A stretch of 64,000 nt of DNA. Source: Nocardia vaccinii NBRC 15922. GTDB lineage: Bacteria; Actinomycetota; Actinomycetes; Mycobacteriales; Mycobacteriaceae. Below the pieces are notes generated by a model. That model did not search any database and was not told where the DNA came from. It saw only the letters and a list, made by a program, of their open reading frames with translations. The translations under genes and the position numbers were made by a program. The stretch lies in the NCBI RefSeq assembly GCF_001613305.1, contig NZ_BDCC01000050.1, positions 1-64,000 on the forward strand, in the 5' to 3' direction. Position 1 is the stretch's first letter; every line of letters begins with the position of its first letter. Positions 1 to 10,529 of the stretch are shown here, piece after piece.

Positions 1-1
1 C

Positions 2-3000
2 GTGGATTGGTCTTCGGGTGCGGTCTCGTTGCTGAGCGAGTCCCGGGAGTGGCCGGAGACCGGTGCACCTCGTCGCGCGGGCGTCTCGTCGTTCGGGATC
101 AGCGGAACCAACGCGCACGTCATCTTGGAGCAGGCACCCGACAGTGTGGCATCGGACGCGGCGGAATCCCATGGCGTGCGGTTGCCGGTTGTGCCGTGGA
201 CGTTGTCGGGCAAATCTGCCGAAGCGCTTGTAGGACAGGCGAATCGGTTGCTCGCGCAAGTACGGCGATATCCGGAGCTGGACGTGTCCGATATCGGCTT
301 CTCGCTGGCGCGCCGGTCGATGTTCGAGCATCGGGCCGTCGTGGTCGGCAGAGATCGCGACGAGCTGATCCACGGCCTGACCGAACTGATCGAGGGCGAA
401 CCCGGCCGAAACGTCGTGCGCGGCCGTGTCGGCCTCGCGGGCGGGACGGTGTTCGTCTTCCCCGGCCAAGGCGCGCAATGGCTGGGCATGGGTGCGGACC
501 TGTATGCGGGATTCCCGGCGTTCGCCGAGGCATTCGACGACGTGACCGACGTGCTGGACAAATATCTTGACCAGCCGTTGCGCGAAATCCTCTGGGGCCG
601 AGACGAAGAGCTGCTGAACAGCACCGAATTCGCGCAACCCGCGCTGTTCGCGATCGAGGTGGCGCTCTTCCGGCTGCTGGAGAAGTGGGGGCTGCGACCG
701 GATTTCGTGATGGGGCACTCGGTGGGCGAGTTGGCCGCGGCCCACGTGGCGGGCGCGCTGACATTGCCCGACGCCGCGGCGCTGGTCGTCGCACGGGGAC
801 GATTGATGCAGTCGCTGCCGACCGGCGGAGCGATGGTCGCGGTGCAGGCCGACGAGGACGAGGTTCGGTCGTCGCTGATCGATGGCGTCGCCGTCGCCGC
901 CGTCAACGGCCCGCGATCGGTGGTGATCTCCGGTGCCGAGCAGGCAGTGCAGGCCATCGCGGATCGGTGGGGTGAGCAGGGTCGCCGAATTCACCGCCTG
1001 CCGGTGTCACATGCCTTCCATTCACCGTTGATGGAACCGATCCTCGCCGAATTCGGCGCGATCGCCGAAACCGTCGAAGTCACCGAACCGGAGATTCCGA
1101 TCATTTCGAATCTCACTGCGGGACCGACAGATTCGGATTTCGGCTCGGCACGGTACTGGACCGGGCACGTGCGCGAGACGGTGCGATTCGCCGACAGCGT
1201 GCGGTTCCTGGAATCGGCGGGTGTGACTCGATTCGTCGAGGTGGGGCCGACCGGAGGACTCGCGGCATCGATCGAGCAATCGCTGTCGTCCCCCGACGTC
1301 GCCGCGACGATCCCCGTCCTGCGAAAAGGACGCTCGGAACCGGAATCGCTGATGGTGGCGCTGGGCCGTCTGGTGGTAGCGGGCGCATCCTGGGACGGCC
1401 TGTTCACGGGATCGGGTGCTCGTCGTATTTCGTTGCCGTCGTACGCGTTTCAGCGTCGTCGATTCTGGTTGCCGAGTTCGGCCGCGGCTGGTGACGCCGG
1501 CCGGTTCGGGGTGGACGAGGCCGGCCACGGCCTGCTGGGTGCGGTGGTGGAACAGCCCGGCACCGGCGGTGTCGTGTTGACCGGGCGACTGTCGCCGGCC
1601 GTGCAGCCGTGGCTGGCCGACCATCTGCTGGCCGGTGCGGCGATATTCCCGAATGCCGGTGTGGTGGAACTGGTCGTGCGTGCCGGTGACCAGGTCGGTT
1701 GCGGTGTGGTCGAAGAATTGGCGCTGCGAGCGCCACTGGTACTACCGACCGAGGGAGCGGTTCAGGTACAGGTCGCCGTCGGCCCCGGCGAAGAATCCGG
1801 ACAGCGGACGGTATCGGTGTACTCGCGACGAAGTGCGGCTTCCGGCTGGGTGCTGCACGCCGAGGGAGTGCTGGGCCCCAAGGGTTTCGCGCCGGGTGGG
1901 TCGGATCTTTCGGCGTGGCCTCCGGTGGTCGCCACCGCGCTCGATATCTCCGATATCTACGAGAAATTGACGGCGCGGGGTTATGGATACGGCCCGGCGT
2001 TCCGCGGTCTGCGGGCGATGTGGCAACGCGGCGCGGAGCTGTTCGCCGAGGTCGCCGTCCCTGCGGAAACTGCTATCCGCACAACCGCTTTCGGCGTGCA
2101 CCCGGTGCTCCTGGACGCGGCGTTGCACGCTGTGGTAGCCGCTTCCGGTGGGAGAGATATCGCGCTGCCGTCCGCATGGGAAGGTATTTGCCTGCACGCC
2201 GCCGGAGCCGATGTGGTGCGTGTGCGCGTCAGCCCTGCCGGTGCCGGTGCCGTGTCGTTGGAGTTGACCGACGAGGCCGGACTTCCGGTGTTGTCGGTGC
2301 GGTCGCTGACACTGCGTTCGGTGGCGGCCGCGGAGTTGCGTGCCGCGGCGTTGTCCGGGGCCGGTACGGACAACCTGTTCGAGCTGACATGGTCGCCGAT
2401 ACCTACCACCGGCCGACCTGTGACGCTGGTGAAGACGTTGGCCTGGAACGTATTCGAGCAGCACGCGACCTCGCCGGACGCGGTGTCGGATGCGGTCGCT
2501 CCGGATGCGGTGATCTTGGAGGCGAGTGCCCTGGGGGGCGACGTCGTGGCCGACGCTCACGACCTGACCCGCCGAGTGCTGGCAAGCGTGCAATCCTGGC
2601 TGACCCGGACCATTTCGAGTCCACTGATCGTGGTGACGCATCGCGCGGTCGCGTTGCCGGGTGAGGACGTGCGAGATCTGGCCGGTGCGGCGGTGTGGGG
2701 GTTGGTGCGGTCGGCGCAGACCGAACAGCCCGGCCGGATCATATTGGCGGACACCGATTCCCACGTCGATGCATCCGCGATCCTGGCGACCGGAGAAGCG
2801 CAGGTCGTCGTCCGTGCCGGGACCATCCATGCCGCGCGGTTGACCAGGGCTTCCGCTGAGCACGATATCGCCGGGGCCGAATTCGATTCGGCGGGCACGG
2901 TATTGATCACCGGGGGCACCGGGATGGCCGGCGCCGCGATCGCACGACATGTGGTCGCCGAGCACGGCATCAGGAATGTGCTGCTGGTGAGTCGGCGCGG

Positions 3001-3973
3001 TACGGAGGCCGACGGTGCGTCCGATCTGGTTGCCGAATTGACCGAATCGGGTGCCCGGGTGCGGGTGGCGGCCTGCGATGTGGCCGACCGGGACGCATTG
3101 GCGCAGTTGCTGTTCGACATACCCGCCGAGGCTCCGCTCACGGCCGTGATCCATGCCGCCGGAGTGGTCGACGACGCGGTGTTCGGTTCGCTGACCGCTG
3201 ACCGCGTCGATACGGTATTGCGCGCGAAGGTCGACGGTGCGTGGAATCTGCACGAGTTGACCCGCGATATGAACCTTCCGGTGTTCGTGCTGTTCTCGTC
3301 GATGGCGGGCATCGTGGGCTCACCGGGACAGGCCAACTACGCCGCGGCGAACGCCTTCCTCGACGCCTTGGCCACCCGTCGCCGCGCCCAGGGTTCGGCG
3401 GCGATGTCGTTGGCGTGGGGACTGTGGGCTCAGGCCAGTGCCATGACCGGACACCTGGGTGCGCGGGAGATGGCCCGGATCGGCCGCGGCGGATTGGCGG
3501 CGATGTCCGAACCGGAAGCGCTGGCGCTGTTCGACACCGCACTGGGCCTCGACCGCGCCTGCCTGGCCCCGGCGCGGCTCGAGATGCGTGCCCTGGAGCG
3601 CGGAACCGACGTATTCCCGCTGCTCCGGACCCTCATCCCGGCGCCTGCGCGCAGACCGGCCGACACCCGGCGCGAGGTCGTACGGACCGATATCGACGAG
3701 CTCTCCCCGGCCGAGCGGCGATCCGAGCTGATGGCGATGATCCGTACCAAGGCCGCCGTCGTCCTGGGTTTCGCCGGCCCGGAAGATATCGACCCGGACG
3801 ATCCGTTCGAAGATCTGGGCCTGGATTCGATGGGCGCGGTCGAACTTCAGAACAGCCTGGGCGCGGTGCTCGGACAACCGCTGCCGCCCGGACTGGTATT
3901 CACCTATCCCACGGCGACCGAATTGGCCGATCACCTTCTGGATGATCTGTCGGTAGAGGTGAATCCGGGCTAA
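2..3973 (+). CDS. Type I modular polyketide synthase, 3' part (KS end-AT-DH-KR-ACP)
   Basis: This is the last 1323 residues of a PKS whose 5' end lies outside the window. The first ~45 residues are the end of a ketosynthase (NAHVILE motif near 37-43). The acyltransferase follows (FPGQGAQW near 152, active-site GHSVGE near 239). Its HAFH signature near 338 is the malonyl-CoA type, not the methylmalonyl YASH. The dehydratase has a complete HxxxGxxxxP (H near 540) and the DAALH motif near 705. The ketoreductase has TGGTG near 970, a VDD loop that suggests a B-type KR, and a catalytic Tyr in NYAAANAF near 1113. There is no enoylreductase. A single ACP has its phosphopantetheine Ser in LGLDSM near 1277. 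Predicted step: malonyl extension, ketoreduction and dehydration to an enoyl thioester. The protein ends soon after the ACP with no thioesterase or clear docking helix, so release is carried out elsewhere. Its stop overlaps the convergent next gene. Confidence 0.95.
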   Translation: MDWSSGAVSLLSESREWPETGAPRRAGVSSFGISGTNAHVILEQAPDSVASDAAESHGVRLPVVPWTLSGKSAEALVGQANRLLAQVRRYPELDVSDIGFSLARRSMFEHRAVVVGRDRDELIHGLTELIEGEPGRNVVRGRVGLAGGTVFVFPGQGAQWLGMGADLYAGFPAFAEAFDDVTDVLDKYLDQPLREILWGRDEELLNSTEFAQPALFAIEVALFRLLEKWGLRPDFVMGHSVGELAAAHVAGALTLPDAAALVVARGRLMQSLPTGGAMVAVQADEDEVRSSLIDGVAVAAVNGPRSVVISGAEQAVQAIADRWGEQGRRIHRLPVSHAFHSPLMEPILAEFGAIAETVEVTEPEIPIISNLTAGPTDSDFGSARYWTGHVRETVRFADSVRFLESAGVTRFVEVGPTGGLAASIEQSLSSPDVAATIPVLRKGRSEPESLMVALGRLVVAGASWDGLFTGSGARRISLPSYAFQRRRFWLPSSAAAGDAGRFGVDEAGHGLLGAVVEQPGTGGVVLTGRLSPAVQPWLADHLLAGAAIFPNAGVVELVVRAGDQVGCGVVEELALRAPLVLPTEGAVQVQVAVGPGEESGQRTVSVYSRRSAASGWVLHAEGVLGPKGFAPGGSDLSAWPPVVATALDISDIYEKLTARGYGYGPAFRGLRAMWQRGAELFAEVAVPAETAIRTTAFGVHPVLLDAALHAVVAASGGRDIALPSAWEGICLHAAGADVVRVRVSPAGAGAVSLELTDEAGLPVLSVRSLTLRSVAAAELRAAALSGAGTDNLFELTWSPIPTTGRPVTLVKTLAWNVFEQHATSPDAVSDAVAPDAVILEASALGGDVVADAHDLTRRVLASVQSWLTRTISSPLIVVTHRAVALPGEDVRDLAGAAVWGLVRSAQTEQPGRIILADTDSHVDASAILATGEAQVVVRAGTIHAARLTRASAEHDIAGAEFDSAGTVLITGGTGMAGAAIARHVVAEHGIRNVLLVSRRGTEADGASDLVAELTESGARVRVAACDVADRDALAQLLFDIPAEAPLTAVIHAAGVVDDAVFGSLTADRVDTVLRAKVDGAWNLHELTRDMNLPVFVLFSSMAGIVGSPGQANYAAANAFLDALATRRRAQGSAAMSLAWGLWAQASAMTGHLGAREMARIGRGGLAAMSEPEALALFDTALGLDRACLAPARLEMRALERGTDVFPLLRTLIPAPARRPADTRREVVRTDIDELSPAERRSELMAMIRTKAAVVLGFAGPEDIDPDDPFEDLGLDSMGAVELQNSLGAVLGQPLPPGLVFTYPTATELADHLLDDLSVEVNPG

Positions 3974-5148
3974 CCGACCCTGGAAATCTCGACCGAACCA
4001 CCCGGCTCGTCCGTGTCGCGAATCCGGGTCGCGTCGAGCCGGGCCGCGACATCGACGGTGCGCAGCGACGGATCGGCCAGGTGCCGGCTCACCGCGGCCG
4101 ACACCTCGGCGGCGATCCGGCGGCGGAGATTGCCGATCACGCCGATCGTGCGGGCCCGCAGCCCGTCGGCCCGCAGCTGGACCTCGATCTGTGCTGGGTT
4201 CGGCTGCTCCACATCGATCACGATGAGCAGCGGGGCGGCCGTGCGCGTCACCAGTACCAGCGGGATCTCCACCTCGGCGTGATAATGGTCGGCCTTGCGC
4301 ACATCCACCACGACATCGAGCGTGACGGGGACGACCATATCGAAGGCGACCGTATCCTCGTCGGTTCGCTCACTCACCCTGGGCAACCGGATGGCGCCCC
4401 GCGCGGTCACCTCGGCCGCGTCGCGGGGTCCGGTGCGCAACGATTCCACATCGATCACCCGACCCGACAGGCTCTCGGCCACCGCGCGCACCCGCTCGGG
4501 CGTCACGATGCGCGGGAGGAAACGGCGACCGAACTCGGCGTACTCGATCCAGTCGTAGTTCGCGCGAGCCTCGTGCCCGGCGGGTTCGCCCGCCGAGATC
4601 GCCTCGATGTCGAACACCCGGGCCCGCCGGGCACGAGGCTCGGAGAGCATGACATCGAGCCGGTCGGCGACCTCTTTCCGGATCATTTTCGCCGTCGGTT
4701 CGAGCAGTACTTCCGCTTCGGCGTCGATGGCCTCGGCCCGGATGACCGGCGGGCCGACGTTCCGCTTGGTGACCGGCGGGATATCGATGACCACGAGCAA
4801 CGGGTCGGCGGTGCGCGCGTGCAGCGTCAGGTCGATGTCGACGGCTGCTTCCAGCCGCAGTTCCCGTCCGCCCAGCGTGACGGTCAACTCCAGCCGCACC
4901 GGAATACGCACCGCGAAGACGACTTCCGATCCGGTGCGGGTGATCGCCGGACTACCGATATCACCCCGCACCCGCACGCGCGCGAGCTTGCCCGGCCCGA
5001 CCGCGAACGGCCCCAGCTCGATCCGCCCGGCCAGACTGGAGACGGCCGCCTCGATGCGCGCGGGCGTAACCGCGTGCGCGACGAAACGTTCGCCGAACTC
5101 CCCATAGGAAATCCACGTGGGCAGGTCGACTTCGCTGGACTGTCGCAT
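3970..5148 (-). CDS. Internally duplicated hypothetical protein, possibly lipid-binding
   Basis: A 392-residue protein without a family I can name. It is an internal tandem duplication. The block opening [11 protein letters not shown] near residue 11 recurs as [11 protein letters not shown] near 210. Each copy of about 190 residues is a helix-poor N-part (TPxRxxAxxxSLxGR), then alternating short hydrophobic strands ending in PLLxVIDxxxP, then an amphipathic helix. That pattern of long beta strands with duplicated domains resembles TULIP/SMP-type lipid-binding proteins, but this is inference only. I see no signal peptide or membrane segment. The ATG at 5148 is chosen because GGAAG lies just upstream; the upstream in-frame ATG at 5199 has no ribosome binding site. 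The TAG stop (3970-3972) interlocks with the PKS TAA (3971-3973), so the two genes converge with a 4-bp overlap. Confidence 0.75.
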   Translation of the reverse strand: MRQSSEVDLPTWISYGEFGERFVAHAVTPARIEAAVSSLAGRIELGPFAVGPGKLARVRVRGDIGSPAITRTGSEVVFAVRIPVRLELTVTLGGRELRLEAAVDIDLTLHARTADPLLVVIDIPPVTKRNVGPPVIRAEAIDAEAEVLLEPTAKMIRKEVADRLDVMLSEPRARRARVFDIEAISAGEPAGHEARANYDWIEYAEFGRRFLPRIVTPERVRAVAESLSGRVIDVESLRTGPRDAAEVTARGAIRLPRVSERTDEDTVAFDMVVPVTLDVVVDVRKADHYHAEVEIPLVLVTRTAAPLLIVIDVEQPNPAQIEVQLRADGLRARTIGVIGNLRRRIAAEVSAAVSRHLADPSLRTVDVAARLDATRIRDTDEPGGSVEISRVG

Positions 5149-5400
5149 AGACTTCCCGGAATCTCGTGGTGTCGGACGGCACGCTCCCGCCCCGGGCATG
5201 GACCGTCAAATCTACCGACGAAGGGCCGACCGGCCAAGTGCCCGCACTGCCGCGCCGGTTATCGGGATCGCCTCCCGCGCAGAGAGTTTGCCCGACCAGT
5301 GGTCAGCGGCTTCCGGTCGTAGTCCGGAAACCCGGCTCAGGTCGCCGCGAAACGACCATGCCGATGCGGGCTACACCAGCCGCTGCATCACCGGCCGGGG

Positions 5401-6672
5401 CTACTGTCCGGTTGCCGGATCGTCGTCGGCGCGGTGCAGCACCCAGGTGCCGCGACCGGCCGCCTTGGCGTGGTACATGCCGACATCGGCGTCGTCCAAA
5501 AGCTTTTCGGCATTCGCACCGGCGACCGGGGTGACGACGGCGCCGATGCTCGCCGACATCGACAGCAGCTCGCTGGGCCCGACGGCAATCGGGTCGCGCA
5601 GCGTCGCGAGCATCCTCTCGGCGGTCGCGTGAGCCGCGGCGTCGTCGCAGGGCGGCGCGAGCAGTGCGACGAATTCGTCCCCTCCGATGCGGGCCACCGT
5701 GACCGCCGGTGACGCCATCGCCGCGTCGAGCCTGCGGCCGATCTCGGCGAGCACGCTGTCTCCCGTGCGGTGACCGTAGCGGTCGTTGATCACCTTGAAT
5801 TCATCGAGATCGAGGAAGCACAAACCGATGTGATCGCCCGGGCGGGCCGCCGCGACGATGTCCTCCAGCCGCTCGAGCAGGAAAAGACGATTCGGCAGAC
5901 CCGTCAACGGGTCGTGCCGGGCCTGCCACCACAGTTTCTGCTGCATCGCCCGGCGCTCGGTGATGTCCTCCCCGACGGCGAGCAGCCGGCGCCCACGTCC
6001 GTCCGCGCCGCGCACCAGCGTCATCGTCCACGCACCCCAGGAAACGCTGCCGTCGGCGCGCCGGAAGCGGCCTTCGAAGTACTCGGTGCCCTGTCTGCGT
6101 TCGTACAGGTCGACCACCACCTGACGGAGTTTGTCGCGGTCTTCGGGGTGCATCAGATCCAGTCCGGGCACACCCGGCAGGTCCTCCCGTTTCATCCCGA
6201 CCATCCGCGCCGTCGTGGGATTGGCCTCGAGCGTGATGCCGTCGCTGTCGTAGAGCGCGATGGCCACCGCGGCGTTCTCGAACACCACGCGGAAGCGTTC
6301 GTCGGCTGCCTGGTGGGTCTGCGCGTGGACCTTCGACAGCTCGGTACCGTACCCACGGCCCAGTTCGCCCAGGAGCGCACCGAATCGCTGTGCCCGGTCC
6401 GGCCGCCGCGACCGCTCCAGCAAACCGGCAAGCACCGTCGCGGTCGGGGTCATCATGGTGGGCAGCGTCACGTGCGACCGAACCAGCTCGCCCCCGATTC
6501 GGTACGCGGGGGAAAGGTCGAACGGATCGGCCGACAGGGCGGCTTCGAGTTCGACGATCCATCGCGTGGTCAAGCTGCGGAGATCATGCGGCAGGGAGGT
6601 CGGCACGCCACCGCAATCGACCAGGGCCGCCGACCAGGTCCGCGCCATGTCGGCAACCTCGCCACCGTCCAT
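5401..6672 (-). CDS. PAS-GGDEF diguanylate cyclase
   Basis: A 423-residue signalling protein predicted to make cyclic di-GMP from two GTP. Residues 1-125 are a helical N-terminal region with no motif I recognise. A PAS sensor domain starts near 129 (ERFRVVFENA) and is followed by a PAC-like strand block ending GEDITERR near 245. The GGDEF domain runs from about 255 to 415 and begins with the usual DPLTGLPNR. The active-site loop is an intact GGDEF at 330-334, so the protein should be catalytically active. The RxxD inhibitory site expected five residues upstream is absent, so product feedback through that site is unlikely. There is no EAL domain and no transmembrane segment, so it is probably cytosolic. 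GGAGGAAGG nine bases upstream supports this ATG. It appears monocistronic. Confidence 0.93.
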   Translation of the reverse strand: MDGGEVADMARTWSAALVDCGGVPTSLPHDLRSLTTRWIVELEAALSADPFDLSPAYRIGGELVRSHVTLPTMMTPTATVLAGLLERSRRPDRAQRFGALLGELGRGYGTELSKVHAQTHQAADERFRVVFENAAVAIALYDSDGITLEANPTTARMVGMKREDLPGVPGLDLMHPEDRDKLRQVVVDLYERRQGTEYFEGRFRRADGSVSWGAWTMTLVRGADGRGRRLLAVGEDITERRAMQQKLWWQARHDPLTGLPNRLFLLERLEDIVAAARPGDHIGLCFLDLDEFKVINDRYGHRTGDSVLAEIGRRLDAAMASPAVTVARIGGDEFVALLAPPCDDAAAHATAERMLATLRDPIAVGPSELLSMSASIGAVVTPVAGANAEKLLDDADVGMYHAKAAGRGTWVLHRADDDPATGQ

Positions 6673-7021
6673 CCGCGAGGACCTTCCTCCATCGCTGGAT
6701 CATCGAGATCCAACATCGACGCCCCTCCCCTATCGCTAACACTCAGCATACGAAAGGACCGCGGTGAAAGTTCATCCGCATTCCAGAAACACCCGGCAGG
6801 CGTGGTCGCCATCGCCGGTCATGTCTCGCTGCTGGTGGATCACTGCGGGTTTCCGACGCTCGCCTGCGCGCGACCGGTTGGGCGCCGAGGCCGAGCGCCC
6901 GCGAAGGTAGGCTCGCCACCGCTGCCGACCGGAGTCGATGAACATGTGGCACAGCGGAATCCGTCCCGAGGGTGAGGATAGGTCTCTCGCGGTACGACGC
7001 GATAACGCCTACCCTCCGGGT
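6673..7021. other. Intergenic region between divergent genes
   Basis: This 349-bp stretch separates the leftward GGDEF gene from the rightward membrane-protein gene and must hold both promoters. A small perfect inverted repeat, TGGATC-ATCGA-GATCCA, lies at 6696-6712, 24 bp before the GGDEF start, and could be an operator. I see no credible ORF with a ribosome binding site and no RNA gene. Confidence 0.5.
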
Positions 7022-7558
7022 ATGAGGCAGCTGAGCAGCCCGTGGTCACATCTGCCCGAACGCGTCGCTGCTCCGGAGCCGGTCCGCCACGAGGACATTC
7101 ATCCGCCGCCGCAACCGTGGATCATCGTGTACCGGCGATTGCGCGAGTTGCAGGGCTCATCGCTCGTCGTCATCGGGCTGTGCCTGTTGCTGGTGCTGGC
7201 AGTACTGTCGTCCTGCCTGCGCACCGACAACCATGCCGCGGCATCGCGCCCGGTGGCGAGTACCGCGACCGCCACACCCGCGACCGCCGCACCCGCGGCC
7301 GGCTCGCAAGCGAACCGCGGCATGACATTCGGACAGGTCACCGCCACCGACGGCACGATAATGACCGTCCAGGCGATGCTCGGTGGGACCGTTGTCGTGC
7401 ACAGCACTCCGGCCACCGAGGTGCTGGCGCTGGGAGGCGGCCGGATATCCGATATCGCCGTCGGCTATGCGGTTTTCGTGCAGGGCGACCGTAATCCGGA
7501 CGGGTCCATCGTCGCGAGCCTGATCATCGGCGCACCCCTGAGTCTTTCCGGTAAGTGA
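7022..7558 (+). CDS. Single-pass membrane protein with DUF5666-like outer domain
   Basis: A 178-residue protein with about 45 polar N-terminal residues, one strongly hydrophobic segment (SSLVVIGLCLLLVLAVL, near 46-62), an Ala/Thr-rich linker, and a small C-terminal beta domain. That domain (GQVTATDGTIMTV ... GGTVVVHSTPATEV ... VGYAVFVQGDRNPDGSIVAS) has the strand pattern of DUF5666-type domains, where a Gly-rich repeat alternates with polar strands. It probably sits outside the membrane. The ATG at 7022 is used because the hydrophobic segment then lies at a normal distance; no strong ribosome binding site is visible. Function unknown. Two other proteins in the window (37877-38356 and 56641-57294) carry a similar domain. 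It converges with the next gene, leaving 23 bp between stops. Confidence 0.7.
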   Translation: MRQLSSPWSHLPERVAAPEPVRHEDIHPPPQPWIIVYRRLRELQGSSLVVIGLCLLLVLAVLSSCLRTDNHAAASRPVASTATATPATAAPAAGSQANRGMTFGQVTATDGTIMTVQAMLGGTVVVHSTPATEVLALGGGRISDIAVGYAVFVQGDRNPDGSIVASLIIGAPLSLSGK

Positions 7559-7581
7559 TCGCCGGCAGCCACGTCACCCGG

Positions 7582-7920
7582 TCAGTGGCTGCTTGTCCGC
7601 TCAGCGCTCTTGCTGTCCTCTGCGGTTCGTTCCGCGCGCTGTGCTTTGATGTCGGCCTGCCACTTCTCGAAGTCGGCCCGCATCGTGTCGATCTGACGTT
7701 CGATGGCTTCCCTGGTGTCCGACCACCAGCTCTGCGCGGCCTCCTGCAACTCCGCCGTGGTCGTTTCGAGCTCGTTCTTCTCGTGCTCCAAGGTCGCGCC
7801 CAGCTCTTCCCGCTGAGCCTGCAGCATCGCTCGGTTCTTCTCCCGCGCCGTGGCCGAGGACTCTTCGAACTTCTTCACCTGCGCCGCGAGATCCATCAAT
7901 GCTTCCGACAACGGTTTCAT
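7582..7920 (-). CDS. Small coiled-coil protein
   Basis: A 112-residue, highly charged protein with continuous heptad-like helices from about residue 5 to 95 (KKFEESSATAREKNR, EELGATLEHEKNELET), a WW pair near 65, and a Ser/Glu-rich tail. No signal peptide or membrane segment. It is predicted to be a cytosolic coiled coil; similar small proteins occur in actinomycetes without assigned function. The start at 7920 is chosen over an upstream in-frame ATG at 7950 because AAAGGA lies at good spacing before it. Confidence 0.7.
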   Translation of the reverse strand: MKPLSEALMDLAAQVKKFEESSATAREKNRAMLQAQREELGATLEHEKNELETTTAELQEAAQSWWSDTREAIERQIDTMRADFEKWQADIKAQRAERTAEDSKSAERTSSH

Positions 7921-8240
7921 GTGCTTGTCCTTTCGAAATGGTTCATTCACACAAGGACCTGGTCATCCATTGCCATCAAGCGTGGCTTCTGTATTCCGCC
8001 GAACCAAGGGGAGAACGTCATCTGCTGTCCCGGGCGGATGCACCGGGACTCCGGACCGGTGTCAGCAGGGGCTACCGCACGCACTCGATGCGCTGCTCGG
8101 CGCAGGGCCGGATATCGCACGATCTCCAGAATGCGTTGTGCGCGAAATCGCGTACGCGGAGTGCTGCCCAATCCGCCGATGTGGAATAGAAAGTCGCAGT
8201 GCACGAAACCCTCGAGGGGTTCGCACACTGCGACGACAGG
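7921..8240. other. Gap between coiled-coil gene and tRNA-His
   Basis: About 320 bp. It holds the terminator-like hairpin at 8193-8234 (listed separately) and presumably the promoter of the leftward coiled-coil gene. I see no supported ORF. Confidence 0.5.
8193..8234 (-). terminator. Hairpin terminator after tRNA-His
   Basis: Arms GTCGCAGTG (8193-8201) and CACTGCGAC (8226-8234) enclose a second stem around CCCTCGAGGG. Read on the minus strand the hairpin ends 7 bp downstream of the tRNA and is followed by TTTCTATT, a classic factor-independent terminator layout. Confidence 0.75.
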
Positions 8241-8314
8241 GGTGGCTGACGGGACTCGAACCCGCGACACCCAGGATCACAACCTGGTGCTCTACCAGCT
8301 GAACTACAGCCACC
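8241..8314 (-). tRNA. tRNA-His (GTG anticodon)
   Basis: On the minus strand the sequence folds as a cloverleaf. The acceptor GGTGGCTG pairs with CAGCCACC. The D-arm contains AGCTGGTAGAGC. The anticodon stem-loop is CAGGT-TGTGATC with anticodon GTG, and the T-arm is CGGGTTCGAGTCCCG. The extra 5' G pairing with C73, giving an 8-bp acceptor stem, is the hallmark of histidine tRNAs. CCA is not encoded. It lies downstream of orn on the same strand, an arrangement also found in mycobacteria, and is followed by a hairpin terminator. Confidence 0.97.
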
Positions 8315-8366
8315 ATGCCGGTAACAACCGGCGCGGTAGATACTAACGCGTACCCCTGTGCGGGAC

Positions 8367-8996
8367 CTAATCGGTGCCTCGAGCTGGGTTTTTGCCGCGG
8401 GTGGTGAGCTGGGCGGCAACCGTGGCGATTTCCGCGGTGGAGGGCCCGGGGGCGGGGACGAAGGCGGTGCGGCGGTAGTACTCGAGTTCGCGGATGGACT
8501 CCTGGATATCGGCCAGGGCGCGGTGGGACAGCCCCTTCTCGGGCTGGCCGAAGTAGATGCGGGGGTACCAGCGGCGGCACAGTTCCTTGATCGAGCTGAC
8601 ATCGATCATCCGGTAATGCAGGTACTCGTCCAAGGCGGGCATATCGCGGGCCAGGAAGCCGCGGTCGGTGGCGATGGAGTTGCCTGCCAGTGGCACGGTG
8701 CCCGGGGTCGGAGCGAATTCCTTGATGTAGTCCAGGATCTGCTGTTCGGCCTCGGCCATGGTCACAGTGGAATTGCGTACCTCCTCGGTCAGTCCGGAAC
8801 GCGCGTGCATCTCCTGAACGACCGGGGGCATCGCGGCCAGTGCCTGGTCGTCGGCGTGGATGACGATATCCACGCCCTCACCGAGGACATTGAGTTCGCT
8901 GTCGGTGACCAGCGCGGCCACCTCGATCAGCTTGTCGCTGTCCAGCCGCAGGCCGGTCATCTCACAATCCATCCACACCACAAGTTTGTCGGACAC
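8367..8996 (-). CDS. orn: Oligoribonuclease
   Basis: A 209-residue DEDDh 3'-5' exonuclease that degrades di- to pentanucleotides, completing mRNA turnover and removing pGpG from cyclic di-GMP breakdown. The family signature is clear: WMDCEMTGL near the N-terminus supplies the first D and [17 protein letters not shown] supplies the next D. The HRALAD block near residue 155 supplies the catalytic His and last Asp. [12 protein letters not shown] is typical of Orn. The GTG at 8996 (VSDKLVVW) gives the normal family length; the frame stays open upstream only because of GC richness. Its presence alongside the GGDEF gene in this window is compatible with cyclic di-GMP use, although Orn is a general essential enzyme. 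Confidence 0.95.
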   Translation of the reverse strand: MSDKLVVWMDCEMTGLRLDSDKLIEVAALVTDSELNVLGEGVDIVIHADDQALAAMPPVVQEMHARSGLTEEVRNSTVTMAEAEQQILDYIKEFAPTPGTVPLAGNSIATDRGFLARDMPALDEYLHYRMIDVSSIKELCRRWYPRIYFGQPEKGLSHRALADIQESIRELEYYRRTAFVPAPGPSTAEIATVAAQLTTRGKNPARGTD

Positions 8997-9276
8997 CTGG
9001 GCCACATTAGCGCCGCAACCGGGCCTCGGACCCCGGCCGGGCCGCATTTCGGGGTGTTTGCTCCGTTTCTCCTCGCGCGGCGACCTGCATTCGCGGCGCC
9101 TCGCGCGCCCGGAATCGGTCGTGACGAGATTGCTGGTTGGTGGTATGCGGCCGCGAGCTCTATGCGGCGGTTCGCCCGTACGCCCGTGCCCGCCGCTGAA
9201 TTGGTTGCGCTGCAAAATGTTCGGTGGAGTGCCACGGAGTCCACCGCGGACGGTCCGGGCGGCGGGCCGGTCGCGA

Positions 9277-10212
9277 TCAGGCGGCCAGGCGCGGGAACAG
9301 CGATTCGGCATTGCCGCGGTTGATCGCACGCAGGCCGCCTTCGGGCCAGGCGTCGTAACCGTCCAGGTAACGGTCGTTGTGGGCCACGGAGGTGGCTGGG
9401 GCGAACGGGCCGTCGCTGCCGTAGAGGATGTGCGCCGGGTCGGCGAACTCCTGGAGCGCCGGCAGGGACGTGGGGCTGGTGGCCAGGGCCGTATCGAAGT
9501 AGAAGCGCCGCAGTTCGGCCAGCACCTCCTCGGGATTCCTGTCGTCGCCGATCAGCGGTGCGGTCAGCGCGACCCGGTAGGCGAGGAAGGGGAGTGCGCC
9601 ACCTGCGTGCGACAGGATCACCTTCACCCGCGGATGCCGGGACAGCACCCGCGAGTTGGCCATCTGCACGGCGGTGCGAGTGGTGTCGAACGGAAAGTCC
9701 ACGATCGGGGCCACGATGCCCGGGAGGGCGGGCAGCTCCGATTCGGTGGGATGGACGAAAACCACCGCCGCGCGGGCATCCAGCTCGGCCCACAGCGGCT
9801 CGAATACGGGATCGCCGAGATAGCGTCCGCCCGCGTTGGTCATCAAGGTGACCCCGTCGGCGTGCAGGGTGTCGAACGCGTATGCCACCTCGGCGAGCGC
9901 GCCGTCGAGATCCGGCAGCGGCAGGCTCGCGAACAGGCCGAAGCGGTCGGGTCGGTCCTTGACCAGCTCGGCGGTGAATTCATTTCCCGCGCGGGCGGTT
10001 TCGCGAGCGCCGGCGTCGTCGCCGAAATGTGTGCCCGGTGCGCTGATGGACAACAGGCCGGTGGCGATCTCGTTCTCGTCCATCGCCGCGACGGCGCTGC
10101 TCGGCGACCATTCGGGCAGCGGCCAGCCGGCCGGATTGCGATCGATCAGGGTGCGCCGGTAGCTCGGCGGGAGGATGTGCTGGTGGACGTCGATGCGTGC
10201 GGAATCGGTCAT
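9277..10212 (-). CDS. Amidohydrolase-2 family metal-dependent hydrolase
   Basis: A 311-residue TIM-barrel hydrolase of the amidohydrolase-related/ACMSD type. The metal-binding HxH is at residues 10 and 12 (IDVHQH). Further conserved barrel motifs are VFVHP (His on a central strand), [14 protein letters not shown] and [10 protein letters not shown], whose Asp is the usual catalytic or metal ligand. Members decarboxylate or hydrolyse aromatic-acid derivatives; the substrate cannot be read from the sequence. No signal peptide, so cytosolic. It stands alone, with orn downstream and a 317-bp gap upstream. An 11-bp AT-rich palindrome 36 bp before its start may be regulatory. Confidence 0.88.
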   Translation of the reverse strand: MTDSARIDVHQHILPPSYRRTLIDRNPAGWPLPEWSPSSAVAAMDENEIATGLLSISAPGTHFGDDAGARETARAGNEFTAELVKDRPDRFGLFASLPLPDLDGALAEVAYAFDTLHADGVTLMTNAGGRYLGDPVFEPLWAELDARAAVVFVHPTESELPALPGIVAPIVDFPFDTTRTAVQMANSRVLSRHPRVKVILSHAGGALPFLAYRVALTAPLIGDDRNPEEVLAELRRFYFDTALATSPTSLPALQEFADPAHILYGSDGPFAPATSVAHNDRYLDGYDAWPEGGLRAINRGNAESLFPRLAA

Positions 10213-10247
10213 TACCGGACTCCCTCGTCTGTGGATGCGTCGTCACG

Positions 10248-10258
10248 GTTAAATTAAC
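10248..10258. promoter_or_regulatory. AT-rich palindrome before amidohydrolase
   Basis: GTTAA-A-TTAAC is a perfect 11-bp palindrome in otherwise GC-rich DNA, 36 bp upstream of the amidohydrolase start. It could be an operator or part of the promoter. No regulator gene is adjacent. Confidence 0.35.
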
Positions 10259-10430
10259 AAGGGCTATCCGAGGTCGCGGGCGAGCAGGTCCCCGGCCGGT
10301 TCCATTGAGATCCGCGGTCGCGGAAAGTGATTCGGCCGTCGCGGTGCTACCGAGCGGGAAGCCGAACCTCTGTTCCGCCGCACCGGTTCGCACCGCTGGA
10401 TGGCCGTGCACATCGGAATCGGGGGGACAG

Positions 10431-10451
10431 CCGCAGCAGTACCTGCTGCGG
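10431..10451 (-). terminator. Hairpin downstream of SDR gene
   Basis: CCGCAGCAG-TAC-CTGCTGCGG has perfect 9-bp arms and a 3-nt loop. It lies about 80 bp past the SDR stop, before the amidohydrolase promoter. No T-tract follows, so termination activity is inferred from position. Confidence 0.4.
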
Positions 10452-10529
10452 CCGGGTGGCCACCGCGGCCGGCAGGGTGATCTCGCCCACGCCGATCGTG
10501 TTGTGGTCGAGGGTGTCTCGAGGTGTGAG

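Larger units (their letters stand above)
10213..10529. other. Intergenic gap, no supported gene
   Basis: This 317-bp gap lies between the SDR stop and the amidohydrolase start, both leftward. It contains a hairpin (10431-10451) and an AT-rich palindrome (10248-10258). A minus-strand frame of about 60 codons just after the SDR stop (DTLDHNTIGVGEITLPAAV) shows actinomycete-like codon bias but has no convincing start, so it could be a gene remnant. No family recognised. Confidence 0.4.

Noticed and set aside
1-3973. PKS considered as an iterative fatty-acid-type synthase or as having an enoylreductase
   Set aside because: No enoylreductase motif lies between DH and KR, and the KS is cut off, so iteration cannot be judged.
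10213-10529. Frames downstream of the SDR gene considered as a small gene
   Set aside because: No start with a ribosome binding site and no recognisable family; kept only as a possible remnant.
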